From assembly GCA_024280815.1 (NCBI GenBank), contig JAJRPL010000140.1, positions 1 through 6,701 on the forward strand: DNA of 6,701 nt, read 5' to 3'. The stretch is from Bacteroidota bacterium (GTDB lineage: Bacteria; Bacteroidota; Bacteroidia; Flavobacteriales; Flavobacteriaceae). Positions 1 to 5,661 of the stretch are shown here, piece by piece. The notes below the pieces were generated by a model. That model saw only the letters and a list, made by a program, of their open reading frames with translations, made no database searches and was not told the DNA's origin. The number at the start of each line of letters is the position of its first letter. Within the stretch, counting starts at the first letter, position 1. Made by a program: the position numbers and the translations under genes.

Positions 1-40
1 CAGTAATCACACCTTTTGAATAGTCCACAAACTCACTCAT
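1..40 (-). CDS. Start of an unidentified downstream gene, cut by the left window edge (13 codons)
   Basis: An ATG at 40-38 opens a reading frame that stays open to the window edge and reads MSEFVDYSKGVIT. It overlaps the last 8 bases of the double-GHKL ATPase gene, whose stop codon TGA is at 35-33. A Shine-Dalgarno-like AAGGA lies 8 bases before the ATG, inside the ATPase coding sequence. The overlap implies translational coupling, so the product is probably made with, and works with, the ATPase. Thirteen residues are too few to assign a family. Because the ATPase ends in a histidine-kinase-like module, a receiver-type partner or an effector enzyme is a reasonable guess, but nothing in the sequence proves either. 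The start itself is fairly well supported by its ribosome binding site and its position. Confidence 0.6.
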   Translation of the reverse strand, partial: MSEFVDYSKGVIT

Positions 41-3000
41 TTTCTTCATCCTTCTTCAAAATTTCAAATGTAGCGCCCTTCTCTGAATCTAATAGCTTGA
101 TGTCATAACCCAACTCATTTAAAGATTCTTTTGCAATGTATAGCCCCATTCCTCTACCTCCCGGCTTACTGCTAAACCCAAAGTCAAAAATCACTTCTCT
201 CATCTCTTTTCTGATACCCGGTCCATTATCTGATACTGTAAAATGATCATCCAATGTATCAAAAGTAATCATCTTATCTTTTATCAAAGAGCCTTTTAGC
301 CAATAGATTGAATTATTAACGAGATTAATAAATACCGGGTAAAAAGTAGACGGATAGCCTTTTTCAGAATGTTTTCTAAAGCTATCCGTTACCTTAAATA
401 TAATTTCATGTCGTTCGAATCTTACTTTAAAAAGATTTTTTATAAAGTCGGATATTTCATATCCTTTTATATCTATCTCTTTCTGGTAGAGTCTTCTATT
501 CAAAGGTGTAAAGAGTGACAAGTAACCGTCTATATGTTCAAATCCACTTCTTACATCATTGTAGATACTTGCAATATTTTCATTAATATCTGCCCATGCT
601 TTCAGTCGTCTTAGGTTTCTTCTAACTGTACGAATACTACTGTCAAATTCATGGTTGATAATATTGATCGCTATACCCACTTGAGCAAGTTCCATGTCTA
701 ACTTATGTTGTTCTTGAACTTCACTTAATATTCTTTCATTAGCTTCTTGCACATCAAGATCACTAATGATATTACCTTCATCATCGAACTCCCAGTCTAC
801 CCCTTCAAGTAGGGCACTAATCGTTTCAAGCGTTCTTTTCTCTCTTTGAGATACTTTTTCTATAGCCTCTTCATATTCAAGCCTTTTGGCTGCTATTTCA
901 TCCTCACTCATACCGGAAAAGTCTGTTTTATTGAAGTCTTCGGCAACTGTTCTTATAGTCTCCTCAATTGTTTTTATACTATGCTTTGTCGCTTCTTCAA
1001 CCTCGTTTTTAACTTCTTCTTTTTTTTCAGTAACCGTTTTTTTCTCATTATTGATCTCTTTTTTTGTCTCTTTATATATCTCGTCTAATGATTGTTCTAT
1101 TCTTTTTCTTCGATCTATTTCTAGTCGTGCAGTTTCAATGGCTTGAGAAATAATTGAACTTATCTCTTGTCTTTTAGGATTAAATACAGTTTCTATTGCA
1201 TTATCTTTTTCAGCTTTATAAGTAATCCAAAGTTCATTATCCCTTTTTGTTTTGATAGTTACACCGGTTGGACGAGATATGATATATGATTGTTCAATCT
1301 CTTTAAATTTCTCTAAATACCTCTTTTCCAACGCAATAATCTCATAAGCAAGCTTTTCATTATCACTAAATGTAAGTCTATTATCTATCTCCCTACGAAG
1401 ATGTTTGAGAAGGTTATCTACTTCATCAACATGTTTTAGAGCTTGCAGATTTTCCAATGCCATTTTAAACTTAGTTAAAAATAGTTTTAGCTTTTCACTT
1501 TTTCTTTTTTCAATTCTTTTTCTTCGTGCATCAGCTTTTTTGATTTCTTCTTTTTCTTGTAAATAAATTTCTGAATATATACCCTTATCTTGAGTAAAAT
1601 CTTGTGCCACACTTTCTAAAAAACGTGTCAAAATATCTCGAAATTGTCTATATGCTTTATTATCTTGAAAACCTTCACGACCTGCTTTTTCTCTGAGTTC
1701 CTTATTGTCTTTGTGATTAATTTCAATAGCACCAAACATACGGCGATAGCTAAAATAGTTTCTAAGACTTAAAGTTCTTCGTTTTTCAATTTCTAAAAAA
1801 TCAAAATCATTATCTCCATATGGAAGAACACGAATACCGTTTTTATAAATATAAAGTCCACCTATATTATTACATTTTGATTTTAATGACTTAAAAATAT
1901 CTAAAGGTATTGATGTTTCAGATGCTTCACCTTGTATATAAGCAAAATCCAATAAAAAGGAACCGCAAGCAACTTTTTTACCATTAGCCTTATGCCATGG
2001 GAGATGATATTCAACAGGATTTTTTCCATATATTGATATTGTGCCATGAAATGTTCCATACTCATCAAAAACACCTTCAAATCTATGATCGGCATTTGCA
2101 AAGTCTTGCGGTGTAAAAAACGCTTCTTCCTCAATAATGTCGATGGAAAGATCATCAGAACGATTATGCCAGTTGAACCCTGCTTTTATTTTGGGTGGTT
2201 TATGGTTCGGTGTCATGGTATTTGTAAAACCGAGCAAATGTTTATGAAGTTTGGAGTATTCATTTGTCTCTATATCAAGATCTTCTTTGATAATAGGATC
2301 AGAAGGTAAAATATAAAAGTGTGTTCCGCTCGAAACTCGTAAATCAGGTTCTTTTAAAAATTCTGCTTCTTTCAAAGGATCGATAGTAAATTGTTCTAAC
2401 TCGTTAGATATTGTATGAAATAAATCTTCCGGTACTTTATCTGACAATTGGAGCAAATTGTCTTTAACTTCTTGTATCATATAGGAAACATCACCGGCAT
2501 CTGGGAGAGTACCTGATGAAAAGGTTTTAATCGGAATAGTAATCTCATCAATATTTATACCGGGTATCTCAAACATTTTCCAGTTAATAAACGCCGCAAC
2601 AAGATCATGATAATTTTCTTTATTGTCAGTAAATCGTTTTGCTCTTGTCAAAATCAAAACTTGTGGGCCAATAATAGATATTGCAAGTCTTCCAATCCCT
2701 TTTTCGCCCATAGATGGACGTTCTTCTTTTGTTGGATCCTTAGGAGGCGGTATCAGAGACTTTGATACATCCACTTTACTATCCGTTCCAAGGGTAAGCC
2801 ATCGGTTAATAAAATCATCTAAAGTCATTCCTAGACCATCATCACGCAATACAAAAAGCCCATCAGAAACATAATAATCTACCAATACATCATCGGCATA
2901 CGCATCATGTGCATTTTTAAATAACTCGTTAATCGCCGTAGGGATACCGGCTATCTGCTGCCGTCCTAGCATATCTACCGTTCTAGCTCTCGTTTTAAAA

Positions 3001-3398
3001 CTTACAGCCTTATTTTTACTACGCAAGCCACCTTTTTTACATATGTTTTCAATAACTTCTTTTGCTGTATACCTTACTGCATTTTGTGCATTATACTGTT
3101 CTTTATTTTCATGCAGAGCTTCATTTGCATCTTTTAACGGAACTTCATTTTTAAACGGTTGATAATCAACCACTTTTGCATAATAATGATCGGTTTCTTT
3201 TTTATCTTCAAAAACAGTATCTATTTTACCATAACCGAAATAGACACCTTTTCCTTTTTTAGACGGCTCATAATAGATAAATTCTGAACCGGGTTGAATA
3301 TAGTTTTTATGCTTTTTAGGAAAGTGATATAGGATCCCAATAAAATCATTATATTCCGAATTATCTCTATATTGAGATAAAATCAAATAGTTTTTCAT
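33..3398 (-). CDS. Large double GHKL ATPase: PUA/EVE-like domain, MORC/Hsp90-type ATPase, coiled coil, histidine-kinase-like module
   Basis: 1121 residues, probably cytoplasmic, with no signal peptide or membrane segment. Residues 1-95 resemble the PUA/EVE-like domain found in some restriction-type proteins (YHFPKKH near 24, FIYYEPSKKG near 40, DHYYAKVVDY near 70). A first GHKL ATPase follows: N-box NELFKNAHDA (E158, N162, D165), G1 box DDGLGM (186-191) and lid motif MGEKGIGR (230-237). Residues about 510-600 look like an S5-type transducer (GLYIYKNGIRVLPYG, EKAGREGF). Residues about 615-860 are Lys/Glu-rich coiled coil. The C-terminus is histidine-kinase-like: H-box-like helix with H916-E917, N-box NLVNNSIYW (1025-1033), G1 SDNGPGI (1056-1062), F-box FGFSSK (1073-1078) and G2 GGRGMGL (1080-1086). 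All ATP-binding motifs look intact in both modules. GHKL proteins typically close on ATP as dimeric clamps, and MutL/MORC relatives occur in restriction-type systems. The start has AAAGGAG just upstream, and ATG overlaps the stop of the HTH gene (ATGA). The role is probably defence or conflict; substrate and output are unknown. Confidence 0.88.
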   Translation of the reverse strand: MKNYLILSQYRDNSEYNDFIGILYHFPKKHKNYIQPGSEFIYYEPSKKGKGVYFGYGKIDTVFEDKKETDHYYAKVVDYQPFKNEVPLKDANEALHENKEQYNAQNAVRYTAKEVIENICKKGGLRSKNKAVSFKTRARTVDMLGRQQIAGIPTAINELFKNAHDAYADDVLVDYYVSDGLFVLRDDGLGMTLDDFINRWLTLGTDSKVDVSKSLIPPPKDPTKEERPSMGEKGIGRLAISIIGPQVLILTRAKRFTDNKENYHDLVAAFINWKMFEIPGINIDEITIPIKTFSSGTLPDAGDVSYMIQEVKDNLLQLSDKVPEDLFHTISNELEQFTIDPLKEAEFLKEPDLRVSSGTHFYILPSDPIIKEDLDIETNEYSKLHKHLLGFTNTMTPNHKPPKIKAGFNWHNRSDDLSIDIIEEEAFFTPQDFANADHRFEGVFDEYGTFHGTISIYGKNPVEYHLPWHKANGKKVACGSFLLDFAYIQGEASETSIPLDIFKSLKSKCNNIGGLYIYKNGIRVLPYGDNDFDFLEIEKRRTLSLRNYFSYRRMFGAIEINHKDNKELREKAGREGFQDNKAYRQFRDILTRFLESVAQDFTQDKGIYSEIYLQEKEEIKKADARRKRIEKRKSEKLKLFLTKFKMALENLQALKHVDEVDNLLKHLRREIDNRLTFSDNEKLAYEIIALEKRYLEKFKEIEQSYIISRPTGVTIKTKRDNELWITYKAEKDNAIETVFNPKRQEISSIISQAIETARLEIDRRKRIEQSLDEIYKETKKEINNEKKTVTEKKEEVKNEVEEATKHSIKTIEETIRTVAEDFNKTDFSGMSEDEIAAKRLEYEEAIEKVSQREKRTLETISALLEGVDWEFDDEGNIISDLDVQEANERILSEVQEQHKLDMELAQVGIAINIINHEFDSSIRTVRRNLRRLKAWADINENIASIYNDVRSGFEHIDGYLSLFTPLNRRLYQKEIDIKGYEISDFIKNLFKVRFERHEIIFKVTDSFRKHSEKGYPSTFYPVFINLVNNSIYWLKGSLIKDKMITFDTLDDHFTVSDNGPGIRKEMREVIFDFGFSSKPGGRGMGLYIAKESLNELGYDIKLLDSEKGATFEILKKDEENE

Positions 3399-3616
3399 TT
3401 CGTCTCCTTTTCTAATCTTTCCCTTATCTCATCTTCACTCATGTTTTTTAAAAGTTTGTAAATTACTTTTCTCCAATTTCCATCCCTTTTCTTCCAATCT
3501 TGAAGCGTTTGAACAGGTATGCCAACAACTCTCGATAAAGCCCTATCTGATATTTTTCCTATTTGAGGGTTAGAACCAATTGCAAAGCCGTTGGGAATTG
3601 TCTTGTTTTTATTCAT
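3395..3616 (-). CDS. Small helix-turn-helix DNA-binding protein
   Basis: 73 residues, basic. Residues about 23-43 (SDRALSRVVGIPVQTLQDWK) fit a helix-turn-helix: a first helix with ALSRVVG, a turn at GIP, and a recognition helix VQTLQDWKKR. A WRKVIYKLLKNM helix and a charged tail follow. This resembles small phage or mobile-element regulators that choose a binding site through a 'pick the helix by T-L-x-x-W-K' pattern, but I cannot name a family. The gene starts inside the end of the ASCH gene (8-base overlap), and its TGA overlaps the ATPase ATG as ATGA, so the three genes are probably translated from one message. GGAAG lies about 9 bases before the ATG and is only a modest ribosome binding site, consistent with coupling to the upstream gene. 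It could repress the operon promoter, or supply DNA binding to the ATPase complex. Both are inferences. Confidence 0.75.
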   Translation of the reverse strand: MNKNKTIPNGFAIGSNPQIGKISDRALSRVVGIPVQTLQDWKKRDGNWRKVIYKLLKNMSEDEIRERLEKETK

Positions 3617-4223
3617 TGTAGTTACTTCCGTCTCTATTTACTCTTTTAAACTCATATACAAAAACATAGGGATTATCATCCCACATATAGCCTTTTGGTG
3701 CTGTTTTATCCCATAGCTTAATCCACCAATCAAATCTTCTTTCTTCATAACTTAATCCGCTACAATCTTTATAGGCTACATCAAAACCCTCTAAGCTTAT
3801 CTCATCATATCCGATATTCTGTAACCTCTCCACGCGAACATCAGTAATCTTCAAAAAAATACGAGCCATCTCTTTTATACATCCGTTTGGTATATTGTGT
3901 CTACCTAAAAGCCATCTAGGCATTGGGTCTTTAAACCTATCAGGTATTTCTAACGGGAACTCCTTGTCATCTGCAATATACCAACAATACATTGTGTGTA
4001 CTAAATGATTTTCTACATGGACAGGCTCTCTAGCCCAAACAATATCGCCTTTTTGATATTTACCACATTTTAAAATGTCTTGATTAGCTAATTTATAACT
4101 TTTCAGTAAATTGTCATCTATAATGTATTTACCACTTGAAGTTACACCAATTCTTCTTGTTTGAGTCTTATGACCATCAAGTATTGCTTTTGTCATTTCT
4201 CTGTTCATCAATATATTTTTCAT
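3609..4223 (-). CDS. ASCH-domain protein of the phage/mobile-element type
   Basis: 204 residues, soluble. The layout matches phage-borne ASCH proteins (PUA-like beta barrel). It has an opening AILDGHKTQTRR (13-24), GDIVWARE (59-66), MPRWLLGRHN (101-110), the strand ITDVRVERLQNI (126-137), SLEGF (143-147), WWIKLWD (166-172) and a final strand PYVFVYEFKRV (185-195). ASCH domains bind nucleic acid or nucleobases. The E. coli member YqfB hydrolyses N4-acetylcytidine using Lys, Thr and Glu. Here K19 and T22 in GHKTQT sit as in the YqfB G-R-K-T-I-T motif, and E145 in LEGF is a candidate for the acid, so an active amidohydrolase is possible though unproven. The start has a GGGGG tract 8 bases upstream and follows the preceding stop by 12 bases. 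The next gene begins within its last 8 bases. Such genes are common in phage early or accessory regions, which supports a mobile origin for the cassette. Confidence 0.87.
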   Translation of the reverse strand: MKNILMNREMTKAILDGHKTQTRRIGVTSSGKYIIDDNLLKSYKLANQDILKCGKYQKGDIVWAREPVHVENHLVHTMYCWYIADDKEFPLEIPDRFKDPMPRWLLGRHNIPNGCIKEMARIFLKITDVRVERLQNIGYDEISLEGFDVAYKDCSGLSYEERRFDWWIKLWDKTAPKGYMWDDNPYVFVYEFKRVNRDGSNYNE

Positions 4224-4235
4224 TACTTATGCCCC

Positions 4236-4616
4236 CTATAAAGACTCTGCTCTATGTGATATTTTCTTCCAAATCTTATCAATTTCCCCATCAGAAAAAT
4301 TGCAATTTTCCAAAAAAACAGAATCGTAGAAAGTGTTAACCAAGAGTCTTTTCTTTTTCCTAAGCCTATTGCCATCAAAGTACCAACATCCATTGTAATA
4401 ATCAACAGTAAATTTTTTCAAACTACCTTTCGTGCCAACAAATGCAATCATTACACCTTTTTTGTTTCTGATTTTAGTACCAAACTTGTTTAGTTGAGGT
4501 AACTTTTCAATCTCATCGAGAACAACACTTAATCTATTCGCAGAGATAGTTCTATTAAGTTCTCTGTAGAGAGATTGTACTTTCTCATCCCCGATTCTAC
4601 ATTGTACTTTTTTCAT
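4236..4616 (-). CDS. Hypothetical basic protein, 126 residues
   Basis: I do not recognise this protein. The start chosen is the ATG at 4616-4614, preceded by a near-perfect GGAGG with 5 bases of spacing. The longer reading from GTG 4628 adds only four residues and would place the start before that site. The ATG overlaps the stop of the upstream 82-residue gene as ATGA, so translation is probably coupled. The protein has a helical N-terminal half (YRELNRTISANRLSVVLDEIEKL, about residues 17-39), a beta-rich middle (GVMIAFVGTKGSLKKFTVDYY, then CWYFDGNRL), a basic patch RKKKR, and a C-terminal helix with DGEIDKIWKKI. There is no signal peptide or membrane segment. The mix of basic patch and beta segments would suit a nucleic-acid or protein-binding factor, but no catalytic motif is visible. 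Confidence 0.75.
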   Translation of the reverse strand: MKKVQCRIGDEKVQSLYRELNRTISANRLSVVLDEIEKLPQLNKFGTKIRNKKGVMIAFVGTKGSLKKFTVDYYNGCWYFDGNRLRKKKRLLVNTFYDSVFLENCNFSDGEIDKIWKKISHRAESL

Positions 4617-4861
4617 TTTCCCCTCCACTCTTTTGTAATCTTTTCTATATTACTATGCTTACCCTCAAACTCTTTTCTAAACTCATGAAAAGCAGTAGCA
4701 AAACTTAAAAAATCTTCTCGCTGTTTTGGTGTCATTGCCCCAAAAGCACTTGTTAAAAATTCAAAAGCCTCATACTCTTCTGCTGTTTTCTCAGCAGAAC
4801 GAACAAACTCTGCTCCAAGTTCTCCTGCATCATACATTTCAGTATCAACTTTAAAATACAT
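4613..4861 (-). CDS. Hypothetical acidic helical protein, 82 residues
   Basis: I recognise no family. The sequence is rich in Glu, Ala and Phe and looks almost entirely helical: GAEFVRSAEKTAEEYEAF, then FLTSAFGAMTPKQREDFLSF, then FHEFRKEFEG and a short charged tail. TPKQREDFL resembles a helix cap followed by a helix. The size and charge would suit a small phage-type accessory or inhibitor protein. The ATG at 4861 is preceded by GGAGAG about 6 bases upstream and follows the stop of the previous gene by 16 bases. Its TGA overlaps the next gene's ATG by 4 bases. The regular helical pattern and clean ribosome binding site support a real gene, but the function cannot be inferred. Confidence 0.75.
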   Translation of the reverse strand: MYFKVDTEMYDAGELGAEFVRSAEKTAEEYEAFEFLTSAFGAMTPKQREDFLSFATAFHEFRKEFEGKHSNIEKITKEWRGK

Positions 4862-4877
4862 TATCTACTCTCCACAA

Positions 4878-5090
4878 TCAATTTTTATCGTACTTATTAT
4901 GCCAATTACGCATAGCCTCTTTCTCATCAAACAAAACAGGTACTCTGATTTCACTCACAACACCTTTATTTGGTTTTCCAAATTCTATCTCAATAGGATT
5001 GTAACCAACACTGATAAGCGTATCCAGTACCTCTTTTTGAAGCTGCTCTCTGGTAATTTTTTCAGTTCTGTAAAATCTCTTTGAAGACAA
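4878..5090 (-). CDS. Hypothetical small protein (~70 residues) with an uncertain, possibly frameshifted 5' end
   Basis: The body (ITREQLQKEVLDTLISVGYN, then PIEIEFGKPNKGVVSEIRVPVLFDEKEAMRNWH) reads like a real soluble alpha/beta protein, but I cannot name it. The 5' end is odd. In this frame a stop lies at 5102-5100, so the only early start is TTG at 5090, which has no good ribosome binding site. Instead, a strong AAGGA (5121-5117) with 6 bases of spacing serves an ATG at 5110, just 2 bases after the upstream stop, but in another frame. That frame runs MNNNISVCLQRDFTELKK and ends after 41 codons at 4985. One extra A in the A6 run (T6 at 5057-5062 on the plus strand) would join the ATG frame to this body as a 77-residue protein. 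The gene may therefore be broken, miscalled by one base, or expressed by recoding. Confidence 0.6.
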   Translation of the reverse strand: MSSKRFYRTEKITREQLQKEVLDTLISVGYNPIEIEFGKPNKGVVSEIRVPVLFDEKEAMRNWHNKYDKN

Positions 5091-5112
5091 ACACTTATAT
5101 TATTATTCATTT

Positions 5113-5427
5113 TTAATCCTTATATGTATAGAGGAATCTATTTAAGTGGTATTTGTTTAATAGTGATGTGACTATCTCTAAGTTGCATTCCATCTCAGTC
5201 AAACTTGTGGTACAAAAAGAAAAAAATATCTGGCAAGTTTCTTTTCTTTCAAAACTTACATTTTCAGAGTTTATTAATTCCATACCAAATACAGAATCAA
5301 TTTCTCTGCAAAATTCACCAAACAAAATATCTTGTCTTTTTCTCTTTGATAATTTCTTTGAAAACTCAAAATAATTGTTAAAAGAGATGTCAATATACCA
5401 TTCGTTTTCTTCTTGTAATACACACAT
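5113..5427 (-). CDS. First gene of the left operon: hypothetical protein, 104 residues
   Basis: I do not recognise this protein. It is soluble-looking with no signal peptide or membrane helix. It starts MCVLQEENEWYIDISFNNYF (beta-like), then a basic helix with FSKKLSKRKRQDILFGEFCREI. A second half follows with five or six aromatic residues and several Cys (C75, C84 region: QIFFSFCTTSLTEMEC), and it ends in a helix NLEIVTSLLNKYHLNRF. The Cys residues are not spaced as a clear metal site. The ATG at 5427 has AAAGG (5439-5435) about 7 bases upstream and lies about 17 bases below the predicted transcription start, so this is the first gene after the operator-like promoter. First genes in phage or island operons are often regulators or anti-host factors, but nothing in the sequence decides this. 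Confidence 0.72.
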   Translation of the reverse strand: MCVLQEENEWYIDISFNNYFEFSKKLSKRKRQDILFGEFCREIDSVFGMELINSENVSFERKETCQIFFSFCTTSLTEMECNLEIVTSLLNKYHLNRFLYTYKD

Positions 5428-5450
5428 TTAATATCCTTTATATTTATAGT

Positions 5451-5479
5451 ATTATAACGAAATACATAATAAAAGTAAA
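5451..5479 (-). promoter_or_regulatory. Sigma70-type promoter of the left operon
   Basis: Reading the minus strand, TTTACT (5479-5474) is followed by a 17-base spacer and a perfect TATAAT (5456-5451). The start of transcription would fall near 5444, giving a short leader of about 17 bases before the ATG at 5427. The next similar signal inside the operon is not obvious, so this probably drives all eight genes to its left. The -35 is only a partial match to TTGACA (4 of 6), which is normal where the -10 is strong. Confidence 0.7.
5452..5472 (-). promoter_or_regulatory. Operator-like box 2, over the -10 and spacer
   Basis: This is the promoter-proximal copy of a repeated 21-base element. On the minus strand it reads TTATTATG-TAT-TTC-G-TTATAA. 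It differs from the upstream copy at three positions and is less symmetrical (arms TTAT/ATAA and TTATTATG partly kept). It covers the spacer and the TATAAT hexamer, so a bound protein would block RNA polymerase. No known regulator can be named from the sequence. The HTH protein encoded at 3395-3616 is a local candidate (inference). Confidence 0.5.
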
Positions 5480-5483
5480 GTAG

Positions 5484-5504
5484 TTATAATGAATTTCATA
5501 ATAA
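5484..5504 (-). promoter_or_regulatory. Operator-like box 1, upstream of the -35
   Basis: On the minus strand this reads TTATTATG-AAA-TTC-A-TTATAA and is a near-palindrome: ATGAA-A-TTCAT in the core, with TTAT/ATAA outer arms and one mismatched pair. It starts 32 bases from box 2, about three helical turns, so both could be bound on one face of the DNA. A half-site in opposite orientation (TTTATTATG at 5515-5523, plus strand) forms a perfect 9-base inverted repeat with the end of this box across a 9-base spacer. The region is AT-rich, so chance similarity is possible. Confidence 0.5.
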
Positions 5505-5505
5505 A

Positions 5506-5620
5506 TTGCTAGATTTTATTATGTAGCACGGATTAATAAAACTTCTTGCTTAGTGTTGGAATACAGCAAGGTTTGCTGAGGATGACAGTGAGGGTCTACG
5601 GAATAGATACTAATGCCTTA
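5506..5620. other. Non-coding spacer stretch with alternative small hairpins
   Basis: No supported gene lies here. The stretch is richer in G on the plus strand than its surroundings. It contains CTTGCT (5545-5550), which can pair with AGCAAG (5565-5570), or the same region can instead form CAGCAA/TTGCTG (5564-5569 with 5573-5578, 3-base loop). The two stems exclude each other. On the minus strand the segment GTCATCCTCAGC resembles the dispersed intergenic repeats of the GTCATCCTGAGC type seen in many genomes. I see no tRNA or rRNA signature. It may be a degraded dispersed repeat or the junction where the left cassette entered the chromosome, but no matching target repeat is visible. Confidence 0.3.
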
Positions 5621-5661
5621 TAGCTGAAACTCCAATCGCTTAACGATTGGTATTTCAGCTA
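5621..5661 (-). terminator. Long hairpin at the end of the TraT/lipoprotein unit (probable terminator)
   Basis: An 18-base stem (5621-5638 with 5644-5661) has two adjacent mismatches and a 5-base loop CTTAA. Its base includes the TAG stop codon of the upstream lipoprotein gene (5661-5659). The position suits a transcription terminator or an mRNA 3'-end stabiliser for the envelope unit. Read on the minus strand it is followed by ATAAGGCATTAG, not by a run of U, so it is not a textbook intrinsic terminator. Some transcription may continue leftward into the operon. Confidence 0.5.

Noticed and set aside
846..1146. Two open frames of 80-86 codons on the plus strand
   Set aside because: They are antisense to the Lys/Glu-rich coiled coil of the ATPase; runs of Phe, Ser and Leu are the expected mirror of AAA/GAA codons, and neither has a convincing ribosome binding site.
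1901..2874. Short open frames at 1901-2155 (minus), 2046-2309 (plus) and 2623-2874 (plus)
   Set aside because: All lie inside the ATPase gene in other frames, have no family-like pattern, and conflict with a gene whose motifs are clear throughout.
4136..5374. Plus-strand open frames 4136-4339, 4899-5084 and 5153-5374, and minus 4223-4405
   Set aside because: They overlap better-supported minus-strand genes that have ribosome binding sites and coupled junctions; their composition is that of antisense or out-of-frame readings.
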